DNA from: Streptomyces cyaneus
Lineage (GTDB): Bacteria > Actinomycetota > Actinomycetes > Streptomycetales > Streptomycetaceae
Direction of reading: 5' to 3'
DNA length: 64,000 bases
NCBI RefSeq assembly: GCF_004028635.1
Contig: NZ_RQJW01000011.1
Location: 1-64,000, forward strand
Of this stretch, positions 33,321 through 40,818 are shown one piece after another. The notes under the pieces are model-generated. The model saw only the letters and a list, made by a program, of their open reading frames with translations. It was not told where the DNA came from and ran no database searches. Every line of letters starts with the position of its first letter. The stretch's first letter is position 1. The translations under genes and the position numbers were made by a program.

Positions 33321-34865
33321 TCAAACGCCGGACGCGCTGAGCTTGCTCGGCGCGTCCGGCGTTTCGCATGCGGGCTCCGGCACCTCGACCCGGCGCAGCG
33401 TGACCGCCGCCAGCCCCGCCGCGCCCGCCAGCAGTACCGCCCCCGCGATCGCCGCCGCCTGCATCCCGCTGGTGAACGCCTCCCGCGCCGCCGTCGCCAG
33501 TCCCGGGACCCGGTCGGCGACCGCCAGCGCTCCGCCCAGCGTCTCGTGCGCCACGTCCGGTGCCGACGCCGGCATCTCGTGACGGTAGATCGCCGTACCG
33601 ATCGAGCCGAGGACCGCCATCCCCAGGGCGCCGCCGAACTCCGCGCCCGTCTCCATCAGGGAGGACGCCGACCCCGCCCGCTCCACCGGGGCGGTGCCCA
33701 GCGCGAGGTCCATGATCTGGGACATCACCGTGACGATCCCGACCGCCAGGACCCCGCACGCGGCCAGCACCAGCCACATCGAGTCCGTGTCGGCCAGGGC
33801 CAGCAGGCCGTAGCCGCACGCGGCGATCGCGAAGCCCGCGGTGACGACGTACGCGCGGTTGGCGCCCTTCTGCACCAGCTGGGTCGCGATCGGCGCCGCG
33901 GCCCCGATCGGCACCGACGGCAGCAGCGCCCACAGCGCCGCCTCCAGCGCGCTCTTGCCGAGCACGGACTGCAGGTACTGCGTGGTGAAGAACGCCGAGC
34001 CCATCATCCCGAACGTGGCGACCAGGTTCAGGCCGACCGAAGGCGCGAAGCCGCGGCCGCGGAACAGGGCCGGGGAGATCATCGGTGCGGCCGCGGTGCG
34101 CTGGCGGTGGACGAACAGGGCCGCGAAGAGCAGGCCCACGGTGATCGAGACGACGTACCGGACGTTCCAGCCCTCGGACGGGATCTCCTTCAGGCCGTAG
34201 ATCACGGGGAGCACGGCGGCCATGGACAGCGGGACGCTCAGCCAGTCGAAGCGGCCGGGTCCGGGGTCCCTGGACTCGGGGAGCAGGATCGGGCCGAGGG
34301 CCAGGAGCAGCAGCATCGCCAGCAGGTTGACCAGGAAGACCGAGCCCCACCAGAAGTACTCGACGAGGACACCGCTCAGCACCGAGCCGAGCGCGACTCC
34401 GGCTGTCATGACGCCGGACCACATGCTGATCGCCTTCGCCCGTTGGCCGGGGTCGGTGAACATCGTGCGGATCAGGGCCAACGTCGACGGCATCAGCGTC
34501 GCGCCGCCGATGCCGAGGACCGCGCGGGCCGCGATCAGGGTCTCGGCGCTGGTGGCGTAGGCCGCCACCAGTGAGGCGGTGCCGAAGGCGGCGGCGCCGA
34601 TCAGAAGCAGCCTGCGGCGGCCGATGCGGTCGCCGAGCGAGCCCATCGTCATCAGCAGGCCGGCCAGCACGAAGGCGTAGATGTCGAAGATCCACAGCTG
34701 TTGGGTGCCGGTCGGCTCCAGGTCCGCGCTGATCGCGGGGATCGCGAAGTAGAGGACGGAGACGTCCATGGAGACCAGCAGCAGCGGAAGCATCAGTACG
34801 GCGAGGGCGGTCCATTCGCGGCGGCCGGCACGGGTGCCCGGGGAGGGGTTCGTCGAGTTCGTCAT
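33321..34865 (-). CDS. MFS drug transporter, DHA2/QacA type
   Basis: This 514-aa protein has 14 predicted membrane helices, the length and layout of the DHA2 family of proton-coupled drug exporters. MDVSVLYFAIPAISADL in helix 1, GSLGDRIGRRRLLLIG (motif A) and GATLMPSTLALIRTMF mark the family. The divergent TetR gene next to it is the usual local repressor. The start ATG 34865 lies 6 nt downstream of a -10 box on the minus strand (TACAGT), with TAGACA 17 bp further up, so the mRNA is probably leaderless. Confidence 0.93.
   Translation of the reverse strand: MTNSTNPSPGTRAGRREWTALAVLMLPLLLVSMDVSVLYFAIPAISADLEPTGTQQLWIFDIYAFVLAGLLMTMGSLGDRIGRRRLLLIGAAAFGTASLVAAYATSAETLIAARAVLGIGGATLMPSTLALIRTMFTDPGQRAKAISMWSGVMTAGVALGSVLSGVLVEYFWWGSVFLVNLLAMLLLLALGPILLPESRDPGPGRFDWLSVPLSMAAVLPVIYGLKEIPSEGWNVRYVVSITVGLLFAALFVHRQRTAAAPMISPALFRGRGFAPSVGLNLVATFGMMGSAFFTTQYLQSVLGKSALEAALWALLPSVPIGAAAPIATQLVQKGANRAYVVTAGFAIAACGYGLLALADTDSMWLVLAACGVLAVGIVTVMSQIMDLALGTAPVERAGSASSLMETGAEFGGALGMAVLGSIGTAIYRHEMPASAPDVAHETLGGALAVADRVPGLATAAREAFTSGMQAAAIAGAVLLAGAAGLAAVTLRRVEVPEPACETPDAPSKLSASGV
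33323..33364. terminator. hairpin shared by serA and the end of the MFS gene
   Basis: Perfect 15-bp arms AAACGCCGGACGCGC (33323-33337) and GCGCGTCCGGCGTTT (33350-33364) leave a 12-nt loop. It starts 27 bp after the serA stop but lies inside the last 15 codons of the convergent MFS gene, so it is at once a terminator and coding sequence. Confidence 0.8.
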
Positions 34866-34871
34866 GGCGCG

Positions 34872-34954
34872 ACTGTACGAACGTTTTAAACGGTTGTCTA
34901 GAACGATTGTATAAGTCGCTCGTCTAGGACGGGTGTATGGATCGCGAGTAGGCT
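34872..34954. promoter_or_regulatory. divergent promoters and operators, MFS/TetR pair
   Basis: For the MFS gene (minus strand) there is TAGACA (34895-34900)-N17-TACAGT (34872-34877). A palindrome CGTTT-T-AAACG (34882-34892) sits in the spacer. For the TetR gene (plus strand) there is TAGGCT (34949-34954), 7 nt before its ATG. Two related 19-bp sequences sharing GTCTAG(A/G)ACG lie at 34894-34912 and 34920-34938, matching at 15 of 19 positions and 26 bp apart. Either set could be the TetR operator. Confidence 0.65.
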
Positions 34955-34961
34955 GGTCCGC

Positions 34962-35546
34962 ATGGGACACCGTGAAGATCTGCTCGAAGGCGCCAAGCGC
35001 TGCCTGCTGGCCAAGGGCTTCGTGCGCACGACGGCGCGCGACATCGTCAAGGAGTCGGGGACCAACCTGGCCTCGATCGGCTACCACTACGGCTCGAAGG
35101 ACGCGCTGCTGGCGCAGGCGTACGTGTCGTTGGTCGAGGGGATGGGCGACGCCTTCGAGGGCGACGGGGCCGCCGGGATCAGCGCCGAGCCCGGCTCGGT
35201 CGAGCGGTTCCGGGAGGTGTGGTCGAACATCATCGGCACCATGCGGGAGCCCGGTTCGCTGTGGCGCCTCAGCATGGAGATCGTGGTCATGGGCGACCAA
35301 CTGCCCGAGGTGCGCGACCACTTGGCGGTGGCGCAGCGGGAGGCCGGGAGGGGCCTGGTTCCGCTGCTGATGGGCGGGCGGGAGGAGGACGTCCTGAACG
35401 AGACCGCGGACACCCTGGGCATGTTCTATGTGACCCTGATGACCGGGCTCATCGCCCAGTGGACCTTCGACCCCAAGACCGCCCCTTCCGCCGAGCAGCT
35501 CACCGAAGGCCTCCGCCAGGTGATCGACGCCGCTACCCGGAAGTGA
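34962..35546 (+). CDS. TetR-family regulator of the MFS pump
   Basis: This 194-aa protein has an N-terminal TetR helix-turn-helix (GFVRTTARDIVKESGTNLASIGYHYGSKDALL) and a helical C-terminal ligand domain of the TetR_C type. Its start ATG 34962 has no ribosome site and follows TAGGCT by 7 nt, so the mRNA is probably leaderless. It is divergent from the MFS transporter and presumably represses it until the pump's substrate binds. Its 3' end overlaps the convergent ABC gene by 14 bp. Confidence 0.92.
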   Translation: MGHREDLLEGAKRCLLAKGFVRTTARDIVKESGTNLASIGYHYGSKDALLAQAYVSLVEGMGDAFEGDGAAGISAEPGSVERFREVWSNIIGTMREPGSLWRLSMEIVVMGDQLPEVRDHLAVAQREAGRGLVPLLMGGREEDVLNETADTLGMFYVTLMTGLIAQWTFDPKTAPSAEQLTEGLRQVIDAATRK

Positions 35547-36213
35547 CGCGTCCCTCGCGCATCTCGATCGTCCGGTCCGCGAAATGCCGTACGACCGCCC
35601 GGTCGTGGCAGATGAACAGGTAGCCGAGGCCGAGGTCGTCCTGGAGGTCGGCGAGCAGGTTCAGCACGCCGGCCCGCACGGAGGGATCGAGGGCCGACAC
35701 CGGCTCGTCCAGGACCAGCAGTCGTGGCTCGGACGCCAACGCGCGGGCGATTCCGACGCGTTGGCACTGGCCACCGGAGAGCTCGTGCGGGCGGCGGTCA
35801 CCGTACGACGGGTCCAGGCCGACCCGGTCGAGGAGTTCGGCGACTCGGGCGGGGCCGTCGGCACCGGTCCAGCGGCCCTGGACCTTCAGCGGTTCCGCCA
35901 CGGCGTCGCGGATGCGGTGGCGGGGGCTCAGCGAGCCGTACGGGTCCTGGAAGACGGGCTGCATGCGCGGGCGGAGCGGGCGCAGCTCGCGCTCGGTGAG
36001 GGTCGTCAACTCCCGCCCCTCGAAGCGGACTTCACCGGCGTGCGGGCGGTGCAGCTGGAGGACGGCCAGGGCCGTGGAGGACTTGCCGCAGCCGGAGGGG
36101 CCGTTGAGGGCGAGGGTCTCGCCCTCGGCCAGGCTGAGCGAGACGTGGTCGACCGCGGTGACGTCGCCGTAGCGGACCACGAGGTCGCGGACGTCGAGCA
36201 GGGGGTCAGTCAT
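35533..36213 (-). CDS. Opp/Nik-type ABC transporter ATP-binding protein 2
   Basis: This 226-aa ATPase is the second (OppF/NikE-like) subunit of the importer. It has Walker A GPSGCGKSS, Q-loop PVFQDPYGSLSP, signature LSGGQCQRVGIARAL (Cys instead of the usual Gln/Lys after GGQ) and Walker B RLLVLDEPVSALD. It is shorter than OppF (about 320 aa) because it lacks the C-terminal oligopeptide-binding-type extension with the Cys motif, which the partner ATPase has. It overlaps the partner by 4 nt (ATGA) and is the last gene of the operon. Confidence 0.92.
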   Translation of the reverse strand: MTDPLLDVRDLVVRYGDVTAVDHVSLSLAEGETLALNGPSGCGKSSTALAVLQLHRPHAGEVRFEGRELTTLTERELRPLRPRMQPVFQDPYGSLSPRHRIRDAVAEPLKVQGRWTGADGPARVAELLDRVGLDPSYGDRRPHELSGGQCQRVGIARALASEPRLLVLDEPVSALDPSVRAGVLNLLADLQDDLGLGYLFICHDRAVVRHFADRTIEMREGRVTSG

Positions 36214-37193
36214 GCCGGTTGCCGCTCCTCTTCCTGGAACAACTCCGTGGCCGGGTGGGGGAGTTCCGGCCAGTGGTGGCAGGCCACCAGACGTCCCTGC
36301 AGCTCCTGCGGCTCCGGTTCCTCCGTACGGCAGGTGTCCGTTGCGAGCGGGCAGCGCGGGGCGAAGGCGCAGCCCGGTGGGAGTGCGCCGGGGGCGGGTG
36401 GGGTGCCGCGCAGGGCGGGGAGGCGGCGGCCGGGGGATGCGTGCTGGGGGAGGGAGGCCAGCAGGCCTGCTGTGTACGGGGCGCGGGGGCGGCCCAGTAC
36501 CTCGTCCGCCGGGCCGAGTTCGGTGAGGCGGCCGGCGTACATGACCAGCACGCGGTCCGCGTGGTCCCGTACGACGTCCATGTCGTGGGTGACGAGCACG
36601 AGCGCGGCGCCCACCGCCTCCCGCTGCTCGGCGAGTACCCGCAGCACCTGGTCGCGGTGCTCCTCGTCCAGGGCGGTGGTGGGCTCGTCGGCGACGACGA
36701 TGTCGGGTTCGTTGATCGTCGCCATCGCGATGACCGCGCGCTGCCGCATACCGCCGGAGTACTCGTGCGGATACGCCCGTGCCTTGCGGGCGGCGTCCGG
36801 GATGCCGACCCGGTCGAGCGCGGCTACCGCCCGGTCCCGGGCCTCCTTGCGGGAGACGCGCGCCACCGACCGTACGGCGGCGGCGAGTTGGTCGCCGACC
36901 GGGTGCACGGGGGACAGGGCGGACAGGGCGTCCTGCGGGACGAGGGAGATACGGCGGCCGCGGTGGGCCGCGAGGTCCGGCTCGATCGTCCCGCTCGTCG
37001 TCGCGCCCCGGGGCAGCATGCCCAGCAGCGCCCGGGCCGTGAGGGACTTGCCGGCCCCCGACTCGCCGACGATCGCCAGGACTTCGCGTGGCCGGACGTC
37101 GAAGGACAGGCCGCGCACGGCCTCGACCCCCTCGAAGGCGATCCGCAGCTCGCGCACCGACAGCAGCGGTTCGCGGGGGCGCTCAGACTCCAA
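36210..37193 (-). CDS. Opp/Nik-type ABC transporter ATP-binding protein 1
   Basis: This 327-aa ATPase is the OppD/NikD-like subunit. It has Walker A GESGAGKSLTARALLG, signature YSGGMRQRAVIAMA and Walker B PDIVVADEPTTALD. A C-terminal oligopeptide/dipeptide-transporter motif has cysteines in CAFAPRCPLATDTCRTEEP, known in several family members as an Fe-S or metal site. I choose the TTG start at 37193: AAGGAG lies exactly 7 nt upstream and inside the permease gene, giving an 11-nt overlap. The open frame continues to 37364 but has no ribosome site. Confidence 0.9.
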   Translation of the reverse strand: MESERPREPLLSVRELRIAFEGVEAVRGLSFDVRPREVLAIVGESGAGKSLTARALLGMLPRGATTSGTIEPDLAAHRGRRISLVPQDALSALSPVHPVGDQLAAAVRSVARVSRKEARDRAVAALDRVGIPDAARKARAYPHEYSGGMRQRAVIAMATINEPDIVVADEPTTALDEEHRDQVLRVLAEQREAVGAALVLVTHDMDVVRDHADRVLVMYAGRLTELGPADEVLGRPRAPYTAGLLASLPQHASPGRRLPALRGTPPAPGALPPGCAFAPRCPLATDTCRTEEPEPQELQGRLVACHHWPELPHPATELFQEEERQPA

Positions 37194-38973
37194 CGGAGGT
37201 CTCCTTCTGTACGACGCGTGCGCCGCGCCTGGTGCTGGAGGCACCGATGGCCCTGCGGGTCGGCCGCCTCCCCTGCACGGCCGCCGCCCCCGACACCGCC
37301 AGCCCGGCGAGAAGGGCCAGCGCCACCGCCGGAGCGAGGGCCGCCCAGGGGGCGCGTTCGACATAGGCGCGGGACTCGTCGAGCAGCAGGCCCCACTCGG
37401 GGGTGGGCGGCTGGGCGCCCAGGCCCAGGAAGCCGAGGGACGCCAGGGCGAGGGCGATGCCGGGCAGGCGCAGCAGGGCGTGGCGGGCGACCGGGGCGGC
37501 GACGGACGGCAGGACGTGCCGGGTGAGGATCCAGAACGGGGTCGCGCCCATGGCTCGTTGGGCGGTGAGGAACGCCGATGCCCGCACCTCCTGCACCAGT
37601 GCCGCCGCGTGCGCGGACAGCGCCGGCCAGGAGATCAGGGCGACCGCGAGGGCCGCGCCCCCGGTGCCGGGACCGGCCGCCGCGGCGACCAGGATGCCGA
37701 CGATCACCGGGGGCAGGGCGTTGGCGATGTCGGCCGCGCCGGCCGCGATGCCGGGCAGGAAGCCCAGCGCGAGTGCGACGAGCAGGCTCAGCACACAGAT
37801 GGCGGCGGCCGTGCCGACCGTCGAGGCGGCGCCGTGGCCGAGCCGGGCGAGCACATCGCGGCCGAGGGCGTCGGTGCCGAGCGGGTGCGCCCAGGCGGGG
37901 GCGGCGAGGCGGGCGCCGGTGTTCACGGTGTACGGGTCGCGCAGCAGGCCCCAGCCGATGGTCACGGCGAGGAGCGTGAACAGGGCCGACGGGATCGCCG
38001 GGTGGGTACGGACCGGACGTGCCGGGGGCAGTGTCAGCCCGGCGTCCCGCAGGGCGGGGCCCAGCAGCCGGCGCCGTACACCCACCGCCGCCGCGCCCGC
38101 GACCAGGCCGAGCAGCAGCAGGGCCAGGACCGAGCCCTGGAGCAGCGGCAGGTCCTGCGACTTGGCCGCGCCGAGAGCCGTACGGCCGATGCCGGGTACG
38201 GCGAACACCATCTCCACCGCGACCGCGCCGCCGGTCAGGCCGACGGCGACCATCCCGAACTGCGGTACCAGCGGCGGCAGTACGCGCTTGAGGGCGGCCG
38301 CCGAGACTCTCGTACGGCTCACTCCCGCACCCCGCCACAGCTCCACCCACCGCTCGTCCAGCACGGCGGGCAGCGCGTCCGCGACCAGCCGGCCGAGCAG
38401 ACCGCCCGCCGGGACACCGAGGGCGAGCGCGGGCAGCACCAGGTACTCGGGACCCGCCCAGCCGGCCGTCGGCAGCCACCCCAGCCACACCCCGCACACC
38501 AGCAGTGCGATGGTGGCCAGCAGGAACTCCGGTAGGGCCACCAGCATCGCGGCGAACGCCCCGGCCGACCCACGCCCCCGGACCAGCACCGGCGCCACCA
38601 GTACGGCGGCCAGCACGACCGCCACGCCGAGCGCCGCGCCCATCAGGGCCAGCGATACCTGGAGGCCGGCGATGACGGACGGCAGGACCTCGGTGCCCGA
38701 CACCCAGGAGGTGCCGAAGTCTCCGTGCAGCAGGTCCGAGGCCCAGTTCCCCAGCAGGGAGAGCGGGCCGGCGTCCAGGCCGAGGTCCTGGCGGATCGCG
38801 GACAGGGCCTCCTCGGTCGGCTCCTGCTCGGCCGACCGGGCGCGCAGCACGGTGAGCGCCGGGTCCCGGTGCGAGAGCCAGGGCAGCAGGCCGACGGTGG
38901 CCAGGACGGCGACCAGACAGACGAGGCGGGTCAGCCCGGCCGGGCTGACCACGTTCCTTGCCGTGCGCCTCAC
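37183..38973 (-). CDS. fused Opp/Nik-type ABC permease (B and C domains in one chain)
   Basis: This 596-aa protein joins two permeases that are normally separate. Residues 1 to about 315 look like DppB/NikB, with GNWASDLLHGDFGTSWVSG and VEMVFAVPGIGRTALGAA. Residues from about 320 on look like DppC/NikC, with HPLGTDALGRDVLARLGHGA and LGLGAQPPTPEWGLLLDESR. The junction is a short Pro/Arg linker (LPPARPVRTHP). The start GTG overlaps the stop of the binding-protein gene (GTGA). With the two ATPases and one binding protein it makes a complete importer. Confidence 0.9.
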   Translation of the reverse strand: MRRTARNVVSPAGLTRLVCLVAVLATVGLLPWLSHRDPALTVLRARSAEQEPTEEALSAIRQDLGLDAGPLSLLGNWASDLLHGDFGTSWVSGTEVLPSVIAGLQVSLALMGAALGVAVVLAAVLVAPVLVRGRGSAGAFAAMLVALPEFLLATIALLVCGVWLGWLPTAGWAGPEYLVLPALALGVPAGGLLGRLVADALPAVLDERWVELWRGAGVSRTRVSAAALKRVLPPLVPQFGMVAVGLTGGAVAVEMVFAVPGIGRTALGAAKSQDLPLLQGSVLALLLLGLVAGAAAVGVRRRLLGPALRDAGLTLPPARPVRTHPAIPSALFTLLAVTIGWGLLRDPYTVNTGARLAAPAWAHPLGTDALGRDVLARLGHGAASTVGTAAAICVLSLLVALALGFLPGIAAGAADIANALPPVIVGILVAAAAGPGTGGAALAVALISWPALSAHAAALVQEVRASAFLTAQRAMGATPFWILTRHVLPSVAAPVARHALLRLPGIALALASLGFLGLGAQPPTPEWGLLLDESRAYVERAPWAALAPAVALALLAGLAVSGAAAVQGRRPTRRAIGASSTRRGARVVQKETSVGV

Positions 38974-40466
38974 TTGACGTACGTGTTCAGGGTGACGAGT
39001 TCGCGCTCGCGCGGGTCGTGAGCGGCGTCCACGACACCCTTGGCGTCGCCCTGGATCACCCGCTCGTGGAGCATCGGCACGGCGGCGTCGGTGGCGAGCA
39101 CGGCGGCCTCGGCCTCGATGATCGCCCTGCGGCGGGCGTCGCCGGCCTTCGTCTCGCCGGCCTTCTTCAGCGCGGCGTCCACGGAGGAGTCGGCGAGCTG
39201 GGAGAGGTTGAAGGAGCCGTCGGAGGCGAAGTCGCTGTACAGGTAGGCGGCCGGGTCGCCGGAGTCCAGGACGGTGGCGCGGGAGAGGATGAACGCGTCG
39301 AACTTGCCTGCGAGGGCGTCGGATTCGATGTTCGCGTACTCGCGGACGTCGAGCTTCACCTTGAACCCGGCCTTCTGCAGCTGCTGCTGCAGCGTGGCGG
39401 CGACCTCGGGCAGTTCGGCCCGGTCGGTGAAGGTGCCGATAGTGATCGTCGTGCCGTTCGGCTTGCCGGCCTTCGTGTGCTTGACGGGCGTGCGCAGTTC
39501 GGCCGCCCACGGCAGGGCAGGCCCCAGCAGCCCCTTGGCGACATCGGCGCGCCCCTCGTACACGCCCTCGACGATCGACTTGGCGTCGATCGCCTCCCGG
39601 GCGGCGGCGCGCAGCGAGGCGTCCTCGAAGGCGCCCTTCTCGGTGTTCAGGTAGAGGGTGTTGGTGCGCGGCATCGGGACCTCGGTGATCAGGTCCTGAT
39701 CGAGGACGGCGGCCTGGGAGACCGGAATCGCCTCGACGATGTCGGCCTCGCCGGTGCGCAGTGCGGCGGCGCGGGCCGTCCCGTCCGGCACGAACGTGAC
39801 GTCGATTCCCGGGCTCTTGGCCTTGCCGCCCCAGTACTTGTCGTAGCGGTCGAGAGTGGCGGAGGAGGTGCCGTTGACCTTGACGAGTTCGAAGGGTCCG
39901 GTGCCGGCGCCGACGGGGTTCACCGTCTTCCCCTTGTAGGCCTTGGCGGCCAGGATCGACAGCTGGGGCGAGCTCAGCCGCTGCGGGACGAGAGGGTCCT
40001 CGGTGCCGGTGGTGACCTTGACCGTGTCGGTGTCCTCGGCCTTCGCGGTCAGTTCCACGCCGTCGAGGATGCGGGGTTTGGGGGAGGCGCCGACGGCCTT
40101 GGTGAGCGACCGCACGACGGCCTTTGCGTCGAGCTTCGTGCCGTCGTGGAAGGTGACGCCGTCGCGTATCTCGAAGGTCCAGGTGCGGCCGGACTGCTGC
40201 CACTCGGTGGCGAGGGCGGGCCGGGCGTCGCCCTCCTTGTCGAGCTTCACCAGGGTCTCGGCCGTCGACCAACGCGAGAGCTTGAAGGCGTCGTCGCTCA
40301 GGGGGGACAGGCCGGAGCGGGGCGGCAGCATGTGCGCGACACGGATGCGCTGGCCGCCCGCCCCCGCGTCAGCGGACGACTCCGCTCCGGCGAAGCAGCC
40401 GGTGAGCAGTGCGGAGGCCGCGGTGACGGCGGTGACGGGGAGCAGGTGGCGGGCGGGCAGGCGCAC
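38970..40466 (-). CDS. Opp/Nik-type substrate-binding lipoprotein
   Basis: This 498-aa protein is the extracellular binding subunit (SBP_bac_5). It has a signal peptide with lipobox ALLTGC (Cys 24). SBP_bac_5 features include RTWTFEIRDGVTFHDGTKLDAKAVV and TGPFELVKVNG, and NTLYLNTEKGAFEDASLRAA is diagnostic. The family binds peptides, nickel complexes or metallophore-metal complexes. The start GTG 40466 has GGAGGG 5 nt upstream. It is first in the four-gene operon, whose promoter carries a Zur-like box, so I infer that the ligand is a zinc complex rather than a nutrient peptide. Confidence 0.9.
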   Translation of the reverse strand: MRLPARHLLPVTAVTAASALLTGCFAGAESSADAGAGGQRIRVAHMLPPRSGLSPLSDDAFKLSRWSTAETLVKLDKEGDARPALATEWQQSGRTWTFEIRDGVTFHDGTKLDAKAVVRSLTKAVGASPKPRILDGVELTAKAEDTDTVKVTTGTEDPLVPQRLSSPQLSILAAKAYKGKTVNPVGAGTGPFELVKVNGTSSATLDRYDKYWGGKAKSPGIDVTFVPDGTARAAALRTGEADIVEAIPVSQAAVLDQDLITEVPMPRTNTLYLNTEKGAFEDASLRAAAREAIDAKSIVEGVYEGRADVAKGLLGPALPWAAELRTPVKHTKAGKPNGTTITIGTFTDRAELPEVAATLQQQLQKAGFKVKLDVREYANIESDALAGKFDAFILSRATVLDSGDPAAYLYSDFASDGSFNLSQLADSSVDAALKKAGETKAGDARRRAIIEAEAAVLATDAAVPMLHERVIQGDAKGVVDAAHDPRERELVTLNTYVK

Positions 40467-40522
40467 GGGACCCTCCGGGTGAAAGGGCGGGTAAAAGGGC
40501 GGTCAAGAGAGCGGTTGCCGTG

Positions 40523-40550
40523 ACCGTAGCATGATGACAATCATTTCCAA
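40523..40550 (-). promoter_or_regulatory. Zur-like box over the ABC operon promoter
   Basis: On the minus strand TGGAAATGATTGTCA (40535-40549) matches the Streptomyces Zur consensus as I recall it (TGAAAATGATTTTCA) at 13 of 15 positions. It overlaps a promoter TTGGAA (40545-40550)-N16-TACGGT (40523-40528). The start codon is 69 bp downstream of the box. This is the expected place for zinc-dependent repression. Confidence 0.72.
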
Positions 40551-40591
40551 TAATTCGCCTTATGCGTGCCCGCTCCGGGCGCCCGCCGCCG

Positions 40592-40777
40592 TTACCGCAG
40601 GCCGTGGCGCCGCCGTTCCTCCGCGGTGTCGATCCGAAGGGTTCTGTCGTTCGGCACGGAGGCGATCCGGGTGCCGTCGGGCGACCAGGCAACCGCCTGG
40701 ACGAAGCCGGTCGGGCCGGTCAGGCGGCGCAACTCCGCACCGGTGGCCGCGTGGGCGTTACCGCCCGGCCGAGAGAT
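40592..40777 (-). pseudogene. remnant of a WD40-repeat gene
   Basis: The minus strand reads a 62-codon frame ending in TAA (40592-40594) that contains AATGAELRRLTGPTGFVQ followed by AVAWSPDGTRIAS and NDRTLRIDTA. This is one full WD40 blade of the Streptomyces multi-repeat type and the start of the next. An in-frame TGA at 40778-40780 closes the frame upstream and there is no start codon or ribosome site. It is therefore a leftover of a larger gene, lying between the ABC operon promoter and the PucR gene. Confidence 0.75.
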
Positions 40778-40818
40778 TCACCCGCGCCGGTCGCCCCGCC
40801 GAACGAGCCCCGGCATTC

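Noticed and set aside
40531..40550. Iron box (DmdR/Fur) or nickel box (Nur) rather than Zur
   Set aside because: The sequence does not show the TTAGGTTAGGCT-type iron box or the TTGCA-N5-TGCAA nickel box; the ATGATT core fits Zur.
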